Position numbers and translations under genes: made by a program. This document shows positions 55,293 to 63,034 of a stretch of DNA of 64,000 nucleotides, piece after piece. The stretch comes from Massilia sp. ZL223 (GTDB lineage: Bacteria; Pseudomonadota; Gammaproteobacteria; Burkholderiales; Burkholderiaceae_D), in NCBI RefSeq assembly GCF_018119395.1, contig NZ_JAGPWD010000027.1, positions 1 to 64,000 of the forward strand, in the 5' to 3' direction. The notes beneath the pieces are model-generated. The model had not been told where the DNA came from and did no database searches. It was given only the letters and a program-made list of their open reading frames with translations. Within the stretch, counting starts at the first letter, position 1. Each line of letters opens with the position of its first letter.

Positions 55293-55906
55293 ACCAAGCT
55301 ACCGAACTCAACGCAACTGCCCAGGGTTTCGGCGCCTCGGCGTCCCAGCGCCTGCTCATTCCCGACCGCGAGGCCATGAGCGAGGCGCAGCGGGCGGCGG
55401 CGGATTCCATCATCAACGGCCCGCGCAAGGCGATCTTCGGTCCCTTCATCCCCCTGCTGCAAACGCCGGCGCTGATGGAGCGCATCGGCAAGACCGGGGA
55501 AGCGCTGCGCTTCGAGGGCAAGCTGACAGACAATATCCGCGAACTCGCGATCTGCGTCGTGGCGCGGGAGACGGGGAATCAGTTCGAGTGGCAGACCCAT
55601 GCGCCCCTGGCGATCAAGGCCGGCGTGCCGGAACAGGCCATCGCGGCGCTGGCGGCGGGGCGGCGTCCGCGCGGCCTGGCGGCTGAAGAAGCCTGCGCCG
55701 CCGATTTCGTCGCCGAGCTGATGCTCAGGCACGGGGTCAGCGACGAGACCTATGCGGAAGCCGTCGCCTGCTTCGGCCAGGACGGCGCCGTGGAGCTGAC
55801 CGCGCTGGCCGGCTATTTCGTGATGGTGTGCTGGGTCATGAATGTCGGCCGGACGCCCGGACCGGCCAATGCGGCGGCGCCTGGCCTGCACGCTTTCCCG
55901 GGATAG
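55289..55906 (+). CDS. Carboxymuconolactone decarboxylase (AhpD-like) family protein
   Basis: 205 residues, an all-helical AhpD/CMD fold. The core segment LRFEGKLTDNIRELAICVVARE and ETGNQFEWQTHAPLAIKAG holds the family Glu-x-x-His pattern, but there is no CxxC of true AhpD. Members act on lactones or as alkylhydroperoxidase-like proteins. It is coupled to the MFS transporter, suggesting handling of a small exported or imported compound. Confidence 0.85.
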   Translation: MNQATELNATAQGFGASASQRLLIPDREAMSEAQRAAADSIINGPRKAIFGPFIPLLQTPALMERIGKTGEALRFEGKLTDNIRELAICVVARETGNQFEWQTHAPLAIKAGVPEQAIAALAAGRRPRGLAAEEACAADFVAELMLRHGVSDETYAEAVACFGQDGAVELTALAGYFVMVCWVMNVGRTPGPANAAAPGLHAFPG

Positions 55907-55919
55907 AAGCTCGCGCGCC

Positions 55920-56282
55920 TCAGCCCTGGATCTTGCCGTCGGTGGCGCGCAGCATGCACTGCGACAGGCGGTCGAAATGCTGGAGCGCCGCCTGGGTCAG
56001 CTCGATCTGTTTGCGCCGGGCGTCGTCGGTGTCGCTCAGCATGATCCAGCCCTTCTCGCGCATGGATTTCAGGCGCGCATGCACGGTGGCGGGCGCGCCC
56101 AGCTCGTGCTTGGCCATCATGTCGCGCACGGACAGGCGCAGCTGCTCCTGCTGGGCGCGCGCGACGATGGTGAGGATGCGCTCCTCGAGCGGATCCAGTT
56201 CCGGCAGGGTCGGCAGTCCGCGTATTGCTTCGGTCAGTTGCAAAAAACGCAGATAAATATCGGCAGGACGTACCTTCTTCAT
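55920..56282 (-). CDS. Small MarR-like winged-helix regulator
   Basis: 120 residues from the ATG at 56282. Helices at about 10-45, then a winged helix (about 45-100) with LSVRDMMAKHELGAPATVHARLKSMREKGWI and the wing SDTDDARRKQIELT. It resembles MarR proteins that have lost the N-terminal dimer arm. It is convergent with the CMD gene and divergent from a small membrane protein gene 97 bp away, a possible target. Confidence 0.75.
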   Translation of the reverse strand: MKKVRPADIYLRFLQLTEAIRGLPTLPELDPLEERILTIVARAQQEQLRLSVRDMMAKHELGAPATVHARLKSMREKGWIMLSDTDDARRKQIELTQAALQHFDRLSQCMLRATDGKIQG

Positions 56283-56379
56283 CAAATCTCGATTCCTGGT
56301 TGCAGCAGCACATCGACTTACGCTAAGCTCATAACCTGTATTCGGCAGGCATGTCATTTTACTCCAACGAAAAACAGGC

Positions 56380-56940
56380 ATGAGCCAACTGAAATTGAAC
56401 CTTGCGATGATTGCCGCGACAATCGTGCTTTTCATCGCCACACTCGCACTGAACGAGCTGCTTTTCACCCGCCTGGAATTTGCCAGCGGCATCAACTGGA
56501 TCTACCTGCCCGCCGGTGTCCGGCTGCTCTGCACCTTGCTCTTCGGCGGCGCCGGCGCGATCGGCCTGCTGCTGGTCTCGTGGGCGGTCTGCTTCCTGTA
56601 TTTCTTCCCGGACGACATGATCCGTTCCTTCATCGGCGGCATCCTCGCGAGCGCGGCGCCCTACCTCGTATACCGCATCATGCAGCGCCACTGGGGCCTG
56701 CTCGCCACCTTGCAGAACCTGACGCCGAAGCGCCTTCTGATCTGCTCGCTCGCCTTTTCCCTTGCCAGCCCTCTGCTGCATCACCTGTGGTTCGCCTTCG
56801 CCGAGCCTCAGCGGCCTCTGCTGTCGGGATTCCTGGTCATGGCCACCGGCGATTTCGTCGGCACCATGATTGTGCTCTACACGGCCAAATTCATCCTGAT
56901 GCGCATTCCGGTGGGTGCCAGGAGCGGCGCCGGCCTGTAA
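56380..56940 (+). CDS. Integral membrane protein, MASE1-like
   Basis: 186 residues with about five to six hydrophobic helices. The N-terminal half (ASGINWIYLPAGVRLLCTLLFG) recalls the start of MASE1 sensor domains, but no catalytic or signalling domain follows. It may be a free-standing membrane sensor module or a transporter part. Its last 50 bases overlap a minus-strand small ORF. It is divergent from the MarR-like regulator. Confidence 0.7.
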   Translation: MSQLKLNLAMIAATIVLFIATLALNELLFTRLEFASGINWIYLPAGVRLLCTLLFGGAGAIGLLLVSWAVCFLYFFPDDMIRSFIGGILASAAPYLVYRIMQRHWGLLATLQNLTPKRLLICSLAFSLASPLLHHLWFAFAEPQRPLLSGFLVMATGDFVGTMIVLYTAKFILMRIPVGARSGAGL

Positions 56941-57214
56941 GCAGGTCGACGTGCGCCAGTCCCAGCCGGGCCTGGGCGCGCAGCTCCAGCACCACGGGAT
57001 CGTCCGGTTCCGGCCAGGCGTGCAGGATGATGGCCCGGAACATCCGCTCCTGGCGGAACAGCTCGCGCTGCTCGTCCGCGGCATTCCACGCCATCCTGCT
57101 TCCGCGGCGCACCCTGGACGCGAGCTGTTCGCAAGGCCCGTCGAGGTCCAGTTCGATGCCGTAGCAACGCGCCGAAATCAGGTTGGCGTCGGTAATGCGA
57201 TGAAGTGCGATCAT
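56891..57214 (-). CDS. Small hypothetical protein
   Basis: 107 residues with a mixed, globular-looking composition (ARCYGIELDLDGPCEQLASR, RMFRAIILHAWPEPDDPVVL). It has two cysteines and no signal or membrane segment. The ribosome site before 57214 is weak. It overlaps the end of the membrane protein gene tail to tail by 50 bases. It could be a genuine orphan or a chance frame, with the codon pattern leaning towards genuine. Confidence 0.5.
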   Translation of the reverse strand: MIALHRITDANLISARCYGIELDLDGPCEQLASRVRRGSRMAWNAADEQRELFRQERMFRAIILHAWPEPDDPVVLELRAQARLGLAHVDLLTGRRRSWHPPECASG

Positions 57215-57330
57215 CCGGGTTCAGCGTCTGCCAGCTAAAGTCTTTCAGGACTGCAAGCAGCGCGTTCACCACCGCGCACTGCTCACCGGTTACTGTGCAT
57301 ATACAACCAAAAGTGCTATGCTGCTCGCAC

Positions 57331-57349
57331 TGCTCTAAATTATAGAGCA
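57331..57349. promoter_or_regulatory. Palindromic candidate operator before a small ORF
   Basis: TGCTCTA (57331-57337) and TAGAGCA (57343-57349) flank AATTA. The site is 33 bp upstream of the ATG at 57382, inside an AT-rich stretch of an otherwise GC-rich region. It looks like a dimeric regulator site. The regulator is not known. Confidence 0.5.
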
Positions 57350-57381
57350 ATACGGGCAACATGGACCATAAGGAAGCGGCC

Positions 57382-57615
57382 ATGACAGAGAGTTCTCCAT
57401 GCGAGCGCCGGCGCGATCTGCACCGACAGGCCCTGATCGAGGTCGGCATTCGCTTGCAAAGACATTTCGGCGACGCCTATGCGGAACGCTACCTGGCGGA
57501 CGTGAATATCCCGGACTTCACCATCCAGCGCATTCTTGCGCGCGGGGCGTTGCGCAAGCCTGCGGCGCCCCTGGGCATGAACGAACCGCCGCCGGACGGT
57601 AATGACGGGCACTAG
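57382..57615 (+). CDS. Small hypothetical protein
   Basis: 77 residues from the ATG at 57382, chosen because AAGGAA lies seven bases upstream. The ATG at 57361 has no comparable site. The sequence is charged, helical and soluble (RRDLHRQALIEVGIRLQRHF, AERYLADVNIPDFTIQRILA). No domain recognised. It has its own upstream palindrome, suggesting dedicated control. Neighbours on the other strand are unrelated. Confidence 0.6.
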   Translation: MTESSPCERRRDLHRQALIEVGIRLQRHFGDAYAERYLADVNIPDFTIQRILARGALRKPAAPLGMNEPPPDGNDGH

Positions 57616-57649
57616 GCGCCGCTTCTCTCTCAAGGAACGGAAAGGCCGC

Positions 57650-58351
57650 TTATTCGAACAGCGGCACGATGGCCAGCGGCGCGTTGTAGCTGATGAGCTG
57701 GGCGCGTTCGGCGGCGCCGAAGCGGTAGACGACGATCGGAAAATCGTCGTCGAGGTCGCCGATGAAGGCGGGACCGTGGGTCACCGGCAGGACCTGTTCT
57801 CCGCCATCCGGACGGCGCAGGCGCACCGCGGCCTCCGCCCCCTTCTTCGGGAACACCAGGCGCACGCCGGCGCACTGGCGCGAGCGCGCCGACGCATCGG
57901 CGTAGCGCGCGAAGCCCAGCGCCTGTTCGCAGGCGCTGCGCAGTTCGGCCACCTCGTAGGCGCCGTCGGCGCGCGGCGCCAGCGACACCCGTGGACGGAT
58001 CGTGAAGCCGCCCAGGCGCCGGTTCGGGGCCAGCACCGCGTTCTCGTCGTAGGCGGCCTTGAGCAGCGGCAGCGTGCCGCGCCCGCTCGCGTCGAGCGGC
58101 AGGCTGGTCTGCACCGTCTTGCCGTTCAGGACCAGCTGCAGGCCCTCGCCCAGCACGCCCTTTTCCTTCGGCGCCACCTGCAGATGGTTCTGCAGCAGGT
58201 TCTTGGCGCCGCCGTATTTGTCGAACAGCACCATGGTCCGGTAGGCGTCGCGGTAGCTCACCCATTCACCCGCGAGCGGCTGCGACTGCGCCGCGGCCGG
58301 GAGGGCCGTCAGGAGCAGGCAGGCGCATGCGGTGATGGAGGCGGATCGCAT
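57650..58351 (-). CDS. Secreted hypothetical protein
   Basis: 233 residues with a signal peptide (MRSASITACACLLLTALPAAA). The mature part has LAGEWVSYRDAYRTMVLFDKYGGAKNLL near its start and a beta-rich body. It resembles periplasmic proteins of the DUF2987 type in length and start, but I cannot confirm that. It lies 2 bp downstream of the MipA gene, so the two are probably co-transcribed and act in the envelope. Confidence 0.75.
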   Translation of the reverse strand: MRSASITACACLLLTALPAAAQSQPLAGEWVSYRDAYRTMVLFDKYGGAKNLLQNHLQVAPKEKGVLGEGLQLVLNGKTVQTSLPLDASGRGTLPLLKAAYDENAVLAPNRRLGGFTIRPRVSLAPRADGAYEVAELRSACEQALGFARYADASARSRQCAGVRLVFPKKGAEAAVRLRRPDGGEQVLPVTHGPAFIGDLDDDFPIVVYRFGAAERAQLISYNAPLAIVPLFE

Positions 58352-58353
58352 GA

Positions 58354-59205
58354 TCAGAACCGGTAGGCAAGTGCGGTCGAAACCGTCAGGTGGTTGGGCC
58401 GCTCGACGAGCGGGCTGCGGCGTGCATCGCCCATCAGGCGCAGGACCTGGACATTGCTGGTCAGCATCCAGGAAGGCGTCAGCGCCCAGTTCCAGCGCAC
58501 GCCGAGGCGCAGGTCCTTCAGGCCGCTGTCAGCGGTGTAGACGGCATTCCCGCTGGTGCGCGCCTGCGCCGGGCTGACGCCGAAGTAGGACTGGTTGTAG
58601 GCGCGGTTCACGACCGTGGCGCCGGCGCTGAAGGACAGCGTGTGGTGCTGCGCGATCTGGGCGGCCAGGCGCTGGGCGCCCAGCTGCAGCTGGACGCCGT
58701 CGCGGTCGATGCCTGCGCCGTAGACCAGGCTGCTGGTGAAGCGCCACTGCGGCGCCAGGTAGTAATTGAAGAAGCCGCCCACCTGCAGGCGGGCGTCGAT
58801 CTTGTCCATGCCCACCAGCGGATTGCCGCTGCTGCGCGAGAGCGGCTCCGGAATCAGGCTCGGCATCAGGGACGAATTCTCGAAAGCGCCGATCTCGCCG
58901 CCGAGGCCGGATTCGTCGCGGCTGGCATGCAGTGTCAGCAAGGGACCGTACTCGACCGTTGGACGCTCGGACAAATGCATGCCGGCGCTCATACCCGAAA
59001 TGAAGAGGCCATGGCTCCATTGAACCTGGAGCAGGGGCAAGGCCGACACCTTCCTGCTATCCGCGCCTTCATACCGTGGCGCCGAGATCGCGCCCAGCCC
59101 GACATACATGTCGCGGCTGCCGTCGGGCATCGGGTTGGTGGTCGGCGTCTGCGCGCTTGCTGCGCTGCCCGAGACGGCCAGGACCAGGGCGAATAGCTTT
59201 TTCAT
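58354..59205 (-). CDS. MipA/OmpV family outer-membrane protein
   Basis: 283 residues from the ATG at 59205. The signal peptide MKKLFALVLAVSGSAASA is followed by a beta-barrel with YVGLGAISAPRYEGADSRKV near its start, a family hallmark, and a C-terminal phenylalanine (LAYRF). MipA links lytic transglycosylase MltA with PBP1B in E. coli, and many homologues are only OmpV-like barrels. Expression is often under two-component control. An RstB-like kinase gene lies upstream on the other strand. Confidence 0.88.
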   Translation of the reverse strand: MKKLFALVLAVSGSAASAQTPTTNPMPDGSRDMYVGLGAISAPRYEGADSRKVSALPLLQVQWSHGLFISGMSAGMHLSERPTVEYGPLLTLHASRDESGLGGEIGAFENSSLMPSLIPEPLSRSSGNPLVGMDKIDARLQVGGFFNYYLAPQWRFTSSLVYGAGIDRDGVQLQLGAQRLAAQIAQHHTLSFSAGATVVNRAYNQSYFGVSPAQARTSGNAVYTADSGLKDLRLGVRWNWALTPSWMLTSNVQVLRLMGDARRSPLVERPNHLTVSTALAYRF

Positions 59206-59675
59206 GTTCACATCGTCGAAAAGTTCGGTAACCGCGTATTTTACGTCGAGCAAGCCGAACTCTCCCAGTTTGTTACTTCAAAGTACCACACGTCTTCGAC
59301 GAACTCCGCCGGCGCCTCGGGCTGCACGGTCACGACGTCCATCGGAACGAGGGCCGGGCGGGCTGCCGCCCGGCCACTCCTGAATAAAAAAACCCACCGA
59401 CACTCGCGCATCAGGTGGGCAAACGGAAAACCTGGTATCCCTGATGAAGCATTATGGTAGACGGCCGTCCTTTTTTATTCCCCCTCTAGATGTAGAGGAA
59501 TTGTCATCAATTTGTAAGGGCAACTATTTGCTACCGAGCCGGCTTTGCCTGATTAGTTGCACTTGTGCCATCAATTTGCCGAGCCATTCACCTCGTTGCA
59601 CCTGTACAATGCCGGGTGAGGAGAAGTTATGAGTTTGGCAGCATTCCGAAACCGACAATCACACAGGACGGCACC
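59206..59675. other. Intergenic region between mipA and the RstB-like kinase
   Basis: 470 bp, no credible gene. It holds a GC-rich hairpin (GGCCGGGCGG-4-CCGCCCGGCC, 59352-59375) and the minus-strand terminator listed at 59386. An AT-rich stretch follows (59450-59580) with CTCTAGATGTAGAG. A candidate promoter for the kinase should lie in 59560-59660. Confidence 0.5.
59386..59419 (-). terminator. Orphan minus-strand rho-independent terminator
   Basis: CCCACC (59393-59398) pairs with GGTGGG (59414-59419). On the minus strand this stem is followed by seven T (59392-59386). No minus-strand gene lies upstream of it within the 257 bp before the plus-strand kinase. It may end a short untranslated transcript (see findings). 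Confidence 0.6.
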
Positions 59676-60995
59676 GTGAACCGGATTTTCTTCCGTTTCT
59701 TTGTGCTGGTCATGCTGTCGATCACGGCTGCCACCTTTGTCATCTATTTCGCATTCAGCCGCCTGTTCGGCGACCCGCTAGACGACATCGCGCGGAGCCA
59801 GGCCGCCGCCCAGATCTTTCTGCTGGAACAATACGTGGACCAGGCGCCGGCCGACGAGTGGCTGGCGCGCCTGAACAAGGTGCGCGAAGTCTCCACGGTG
59901 CGCTACGACCTGATCCCCCTCGAGCAGGCCCGCGCGCAGCTGGGAAGCGGCCGCCGGGCCGCCCTGGACCGCGGCGAGATCGTGCTCGACCCGGCCCGCA
60001 AGGCCTTCTTCCGGCGCGTCGACCTGGAGGGCGAGCGCTACATCGGCAGCCACGAGGAAGTGCTGCACGCCCAGAACCTGCCGATCGATATCGGCCAGGC
60101 GCTCAAGATGGAAGCCCTGCGCTACGTCATCGTCGCGATCGCCCTGCTGGTGCCGATCGCGCTATGGTCGCGCTCGCACTGGCAGGGCTTGCAGGCGCTG
60201 TCCAGCATGGCCGACGAGTTCGGCAGCGGCAAGCTGACGGTGCGCGCCCACATGAAATCCTCGGCCACCATCTATCCGCTGGCCGAACGCATCAACCACA
60301 TGGCGGGCCGCATCGAGGACCTGCTGGAAGCCCAGCGCAGCCTGCTGAATTCGGTCTCGCACGAACTGCGCACGCCCATTGCGCGCCTGGAATTCGCGCT
60401 GGAACTGCTGGACGCGCGCGCCAAGGACCCGGACCTGAGCAAGCGCATCGCCGCCATGGAGGGCGACCTGGCGGAGCTCAACAACCTGGTCAGCGAACTA
60501 CTCGACATGAGCAAGCTCGACAGCGCGCGTACGCTGCAGAGCGCCACCCTGTCGCTGGACGAGCTGCTCCACGAATGCTGCGGCGCCCTGCCCCATGCCT
60601 CGGCCAAGCTCGACTGCGAGTTCGAATCCGGCCTGGGCGCCATCGAGGCCGACGGCCGCCTGCTGGGACGGGCGATCGGCAACCTGCTGCGCAATGCCCA
60701 GAAGTACGCGGCCGCGCGCATCCTGTTGTCGGCGCGGCGGCGCGCGGACGGCGTCGAGATCGCCATCGACGACGACGGTCCCGGCATTCCCGAGGAAGAG
60801 CGCGACAAGATCTTCGATCCATTCTACCGGCTCGACCGCAGCCGCGACCGCGCCACCGGCGGCTTCGGGCTCGGCCTGTCGATCGCGCAGAAGGCGGTGG
60901 CCCTGCACGGCGGCACGCTCAAGGTGGAAAGTTCGGCCCTGGGCGGGGCGCGCTTCGTCATCGCCCTGCCTGGCGGCAAGGGATTAAAGGAGTAA
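59676..60995 (+). CDS. Sensor histidine kinase, RstB-like
   Basis: 439 residues from a GTG (59676) with ACAGGA upstream. TM1 at about 5-27, periplasmic loop (about 28-145), TM2 at about 148-168, HAMP at about 170-222. HisKA has the phosphohistidine near 229 (SVSHELRTPIARLEF). HATPase boxes are LLRNAQKY, DDDGPGIPEEER and FGLGLSIAQK. The periplasmic part and the LEQYVDQAPADEWL start match RstB kinases. No response regulator is adjacent. The RstA-like one at 52419 is the probable partner. Confidence 0.92.
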   Translation: MNRIFFRFFVLVMLSITAATFVIYFAFSRLFGDPLDDIARSQAAAQIFLLEQYVDQAPADEWLARLNKVREVSTVRYDLIPLEQARAQLGSGRRAALDRGEIVLDPARKAFFRRVDLEGERYIGSHEEVLHAQNLPIDIGQALKMEALRYVIVAIALLVPIALWSRSHWQGLQALSSMADEFGSGKLTVRAHMKSSATIYPLAERINHMAGRIEDLLEAQRSLLNSVSHELRTPIARLEFALELLDARAKDPDLSKRIAAMEGDLAELNNLVSELLDMSKLDSARTLQSATLSLDELLHECCGALPHASAKLDCEFESGLGAIEADGRLLGRAIGNLLRNAQKYAAARILLSARRRADGVEIAIDDDGPGIPEEERDKIFDPFYRLDRSRDRATGGFGLGLSIAQKAVALHGGTLKVESSALGGARFVIALPGGKGLKE

Positions 60996-61039
60996 GCGGG
61001 AGGAAAAGGGTTGGCGGCGTGCCGCCAACTGGGGAAGGA

Positions 61040-61372
61040 TTACCGGCCGGAGTCTTCGGGCCGCGCGCGTACGTGCGTCACGCCGTACCACAGGTGTTCC
61101 CACCAGTGGTCGCGCGAGTGCACGGTAACGAGGCAGGCCTTGTCGATCCCGCCCTTGAAGAGGGGATCGGGGCACTTGTTGGTCAGCAGCGCGTAGCGCT
61201 GATTCTCGGCATGGACGAGCGCAATGGCGAGCCAGATGGCGACGAACGCGAAGAACGCCGCCAGCGACCACGCGAGGTGGTTGAAATTACTTGTCTCGAA
61301 CAGCTCTTCCTCGCGAGGGCGTGAGCCCTCGTACATCTTCAGGACTTCGCGTTCGACATCGTCACTGCTCAT
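61040..61372 (-). CDS. Small single-span membrane protein
   Basis: 110 residues. An acidic N-terminus (SSDDVEREVLKMYEGSRPRE), one membrane helix (about 33-53, LAWSLAAFFAFVAIWLAIAL) and a C-terminal part with two cysteines (NKCPDPLFKGGIDKACLVTV) suggest a type II or signal-anchored protein with a periplasmic disulfide. Its start overlaps the dsbA stop (ATGA), so it is made with DsbA and may be a helper or substrate. No known family. Confidence 0.7.
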   Translation of the reverse strand: MSSDDVEREVLKMYEGSRPREEELFETSNFNHLAWSLAAFFAFVAIWLAIALVHAENQRYALLTNKCPDPLFKGGIDKACLVTVHSRDHWWEHLWYGVTHVRARPEDSGR

Positions 61373-62031
61373 TTCGTCTTGGCTGCCTTTGCTACGAGTG
61401 CGTCCATGACCTGTTCCGTGGCGGCGAGCGCCTGGTTCATGTTCTGAAGCTTGTTGGCCTCGCCCACGGTGGCCGGGGACAGCACGTATTTACCGTCGAT
61501 CACGATCGTCGGGGTGCTGCTGACCTTATAGCCCTGCGCCACTTGCGGCAGGCGGCGCAGCTTGGTCTGCACGCCGAACGAATTCCATGCTTCCATGAAT
61601 TTCGCCTTGTCCAGGCCGTTCTTGACGGCCCAGGCGGTGATGTCCTCATCCTTCATCAGGCGCTGGCGCTGCACGTGCACCGCCTGGAACACCTTGTGAT
61701 GATACTCCTCCAGCTTGCCCATGGCTTCCAGCGTGAGGAACAGGTGCGCTTCCGGATCGGCCGGGCCCTGGAACGGCAGGTGGATGCGGCGCATGACGAT
61801 GTTATCGCCCTGCTTCTTGATCCACTGGTTCAGCGTCGGTTCGAAGGCGTTGCATGCCGGGCAGTGGTAAGCGAAGAACTCGATGACCTCGACCTTCTTG
61901 CCCGTCGCCTGCACCGGTTGCGGCACCGACAGCGTGGTGTATTCGGCGCCGTTTTTCGGATCGGTCGGCGATGCGTTGGCGAACCCGGCGATCAGGCTGG
62001 CGGCAACGAGGGCAAAACGCAGAGAGCGCAT
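61369..62031 (-). CDS. dsbA: Thiol:disulfide interchange protein DsbA
   Basis: 220 residues from the ATG at 62031 (AAAGGAT upstream). Signal peptide MRSLRFALVAASLIAGFANA. Thioredoxin fold with active site C57-P-A-C60 (FFAYHCPACNAFEP) and cis-proline SSTPTIVIDG. It is the periplasmic oxidase that introduces disulfides, reoxidised by DsbB. It is followed by the small membrane protein gene with an ATGA overlap. Confidence 0.94.
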   Translation of the reverse strand: MRSLRFALVAASLIAGFANASPTDPKNGAEYTTLSVPQPVQATGKKVEVIEFFAYHCPACNAFEPTLNQWIKKQGDNIVMRRIHLPFQGPADPEAHLFLTLEAMGKLEEYHHKVFQAVHVQRQRLMKDEDITAWAVKNGLDKAKFMEAWNSFGVQTKLRRLPQVAQGYKVSSTPTIVIDGKYVLSPATVGEANKLQNMNQALAATEQVMDALVAKAAKTK

Positions 62032-62158
62032 AACTATCCTTCCACTAAAAGTGATTGAGCGAACGACCGCGAGATTACCACTTTTTCGGCTCATCCAAGG
62101 AGGATGGAGCCCATCTTTTTGCATTTGCTTACCTCTTTAACGCTTCCTTAAGCCAGTG

Positions 62159-63034
62159 TTACCGCCGCTGGCGCGCGCTCTCGAGCTGCTCGCACAACTG
62201 GGCCGCGCCCTGCGCCGTGCGTGGTCCCGGGCGGCTCAGCAGGTCGCCGTCGACCGTGAACAGGTTGCCCCGCTTCACTGCCGTCATGCCCTGGAAGGGC
62301 TTCCACAGCGCCAGGCCCGGATTGGCCGGGTCGTAGCGCTTGCCGGCCAGGATGGCTTCCGGATCGCGCTCCACCACCGCCTCGACGCCCACCTGGGGCG
62401 CCACCACCTTGAGGGCGCCGAAGATATTGCGGCCGCCGCACAGGCGGATGATGTCGCTCGCGATCTGCTCGTCGTTGAGGGTGTACAGCGGCTGGTCCCA
62501 GACCTGGTAGAACACGGTCACCGGCGAACGCTTGCCGTAGCGTTCGCCCAGCGCGGCGATGCGCGCGCGGTAGCCGCCGGCCGCCGCCTGCGCGCTGGCC
62601 TCGGCGCCCAGCAGCACGCCCAGGCGCTCGATGCTGCTGGCCACCTGCTCCAGGCGCTTCGGTTCGCTGCGGAAGATCGGCACGCCCAGGCTTTCGAGCT
62701 GGGCGATCTGGCGCGGGGTATTCCCGCTGTGCCAGACCACCAGCAGGTCGGGCTTGAGCGCCAGCACCCGCTCCATGTCGATCTGGCTGTTGCTGCCGAC
62801 GAGCGGCAGGCTGCGCGCGGCTTGCGGGTAGTCGCTGTAGTTCATCGCGCCCACCACCTTGCCGCCGCCGCCGGCCGCGAACAGCAGCTCGGTGACGTGG
62901 GGCGCCATCGAGATCACGCGCTGCGCCGGGCGCTCGAGCACGACCTTGCGGCCGGCGTCGTCGACCACGCTCACGGCGGCGTGGGCGCTGCCGGCCGCGA
63001 AGGCCAGCAGCGGCAGGAGGCGGGACTTCATCAT
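62159..63034 (-). CDS. btuF: Cobalamin ABC transporter substrate-binding protein (BtuF-like)
   Basis: 291 residues. Signal peptide MMKSRLLPLLAFAAGSAHA, then a two-lobe class-III binding protein. RPAQRVISMAPHVTELLFAAG and ALKPDLLVVWHSGNTPRQI are typical of BtuF and haem/siderophore relatives. The stop of the TonB receptor overlaps its start (TGATG). Together with the receptor it indicates vitamin B12 uptake. The permease and ATPase are not in the window. Confidence 0.88.
   Translation of the reverse strand: MMKSRLLPLLAFAAGSAHAAVSVVDDAGRKVVLERPAQRVISMAPHVTELLFAAGGGGKVVGAMNYSDYPQAARSLPLVGSNSQIDMERVLALKPDLLVVWHSGNTPRQIAQLESLGVPIFRSEPKRLEQVASSIERLGVLLGAEASAQAAAGGYRARIAALGERYGKRSPVTVFYQVWDQPLYTLNDEQIASDIIRLCGGRNIFGALKVVAPQVGVEAVVERDPEAILAGKRYDPANPGLALWKPFQGMTAVKRGNLFTVDGDLLSRPGPRTAQGAAQLCEQLESARQRR

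Noticed and set aside
57290-57312. LexA-box-like sequence (CTGTGCATATACAA) upstream of the small ORF at 57382
   Set aside because: The right half lacks the ACAG required by the CTGT-N8-ACAG consensus.
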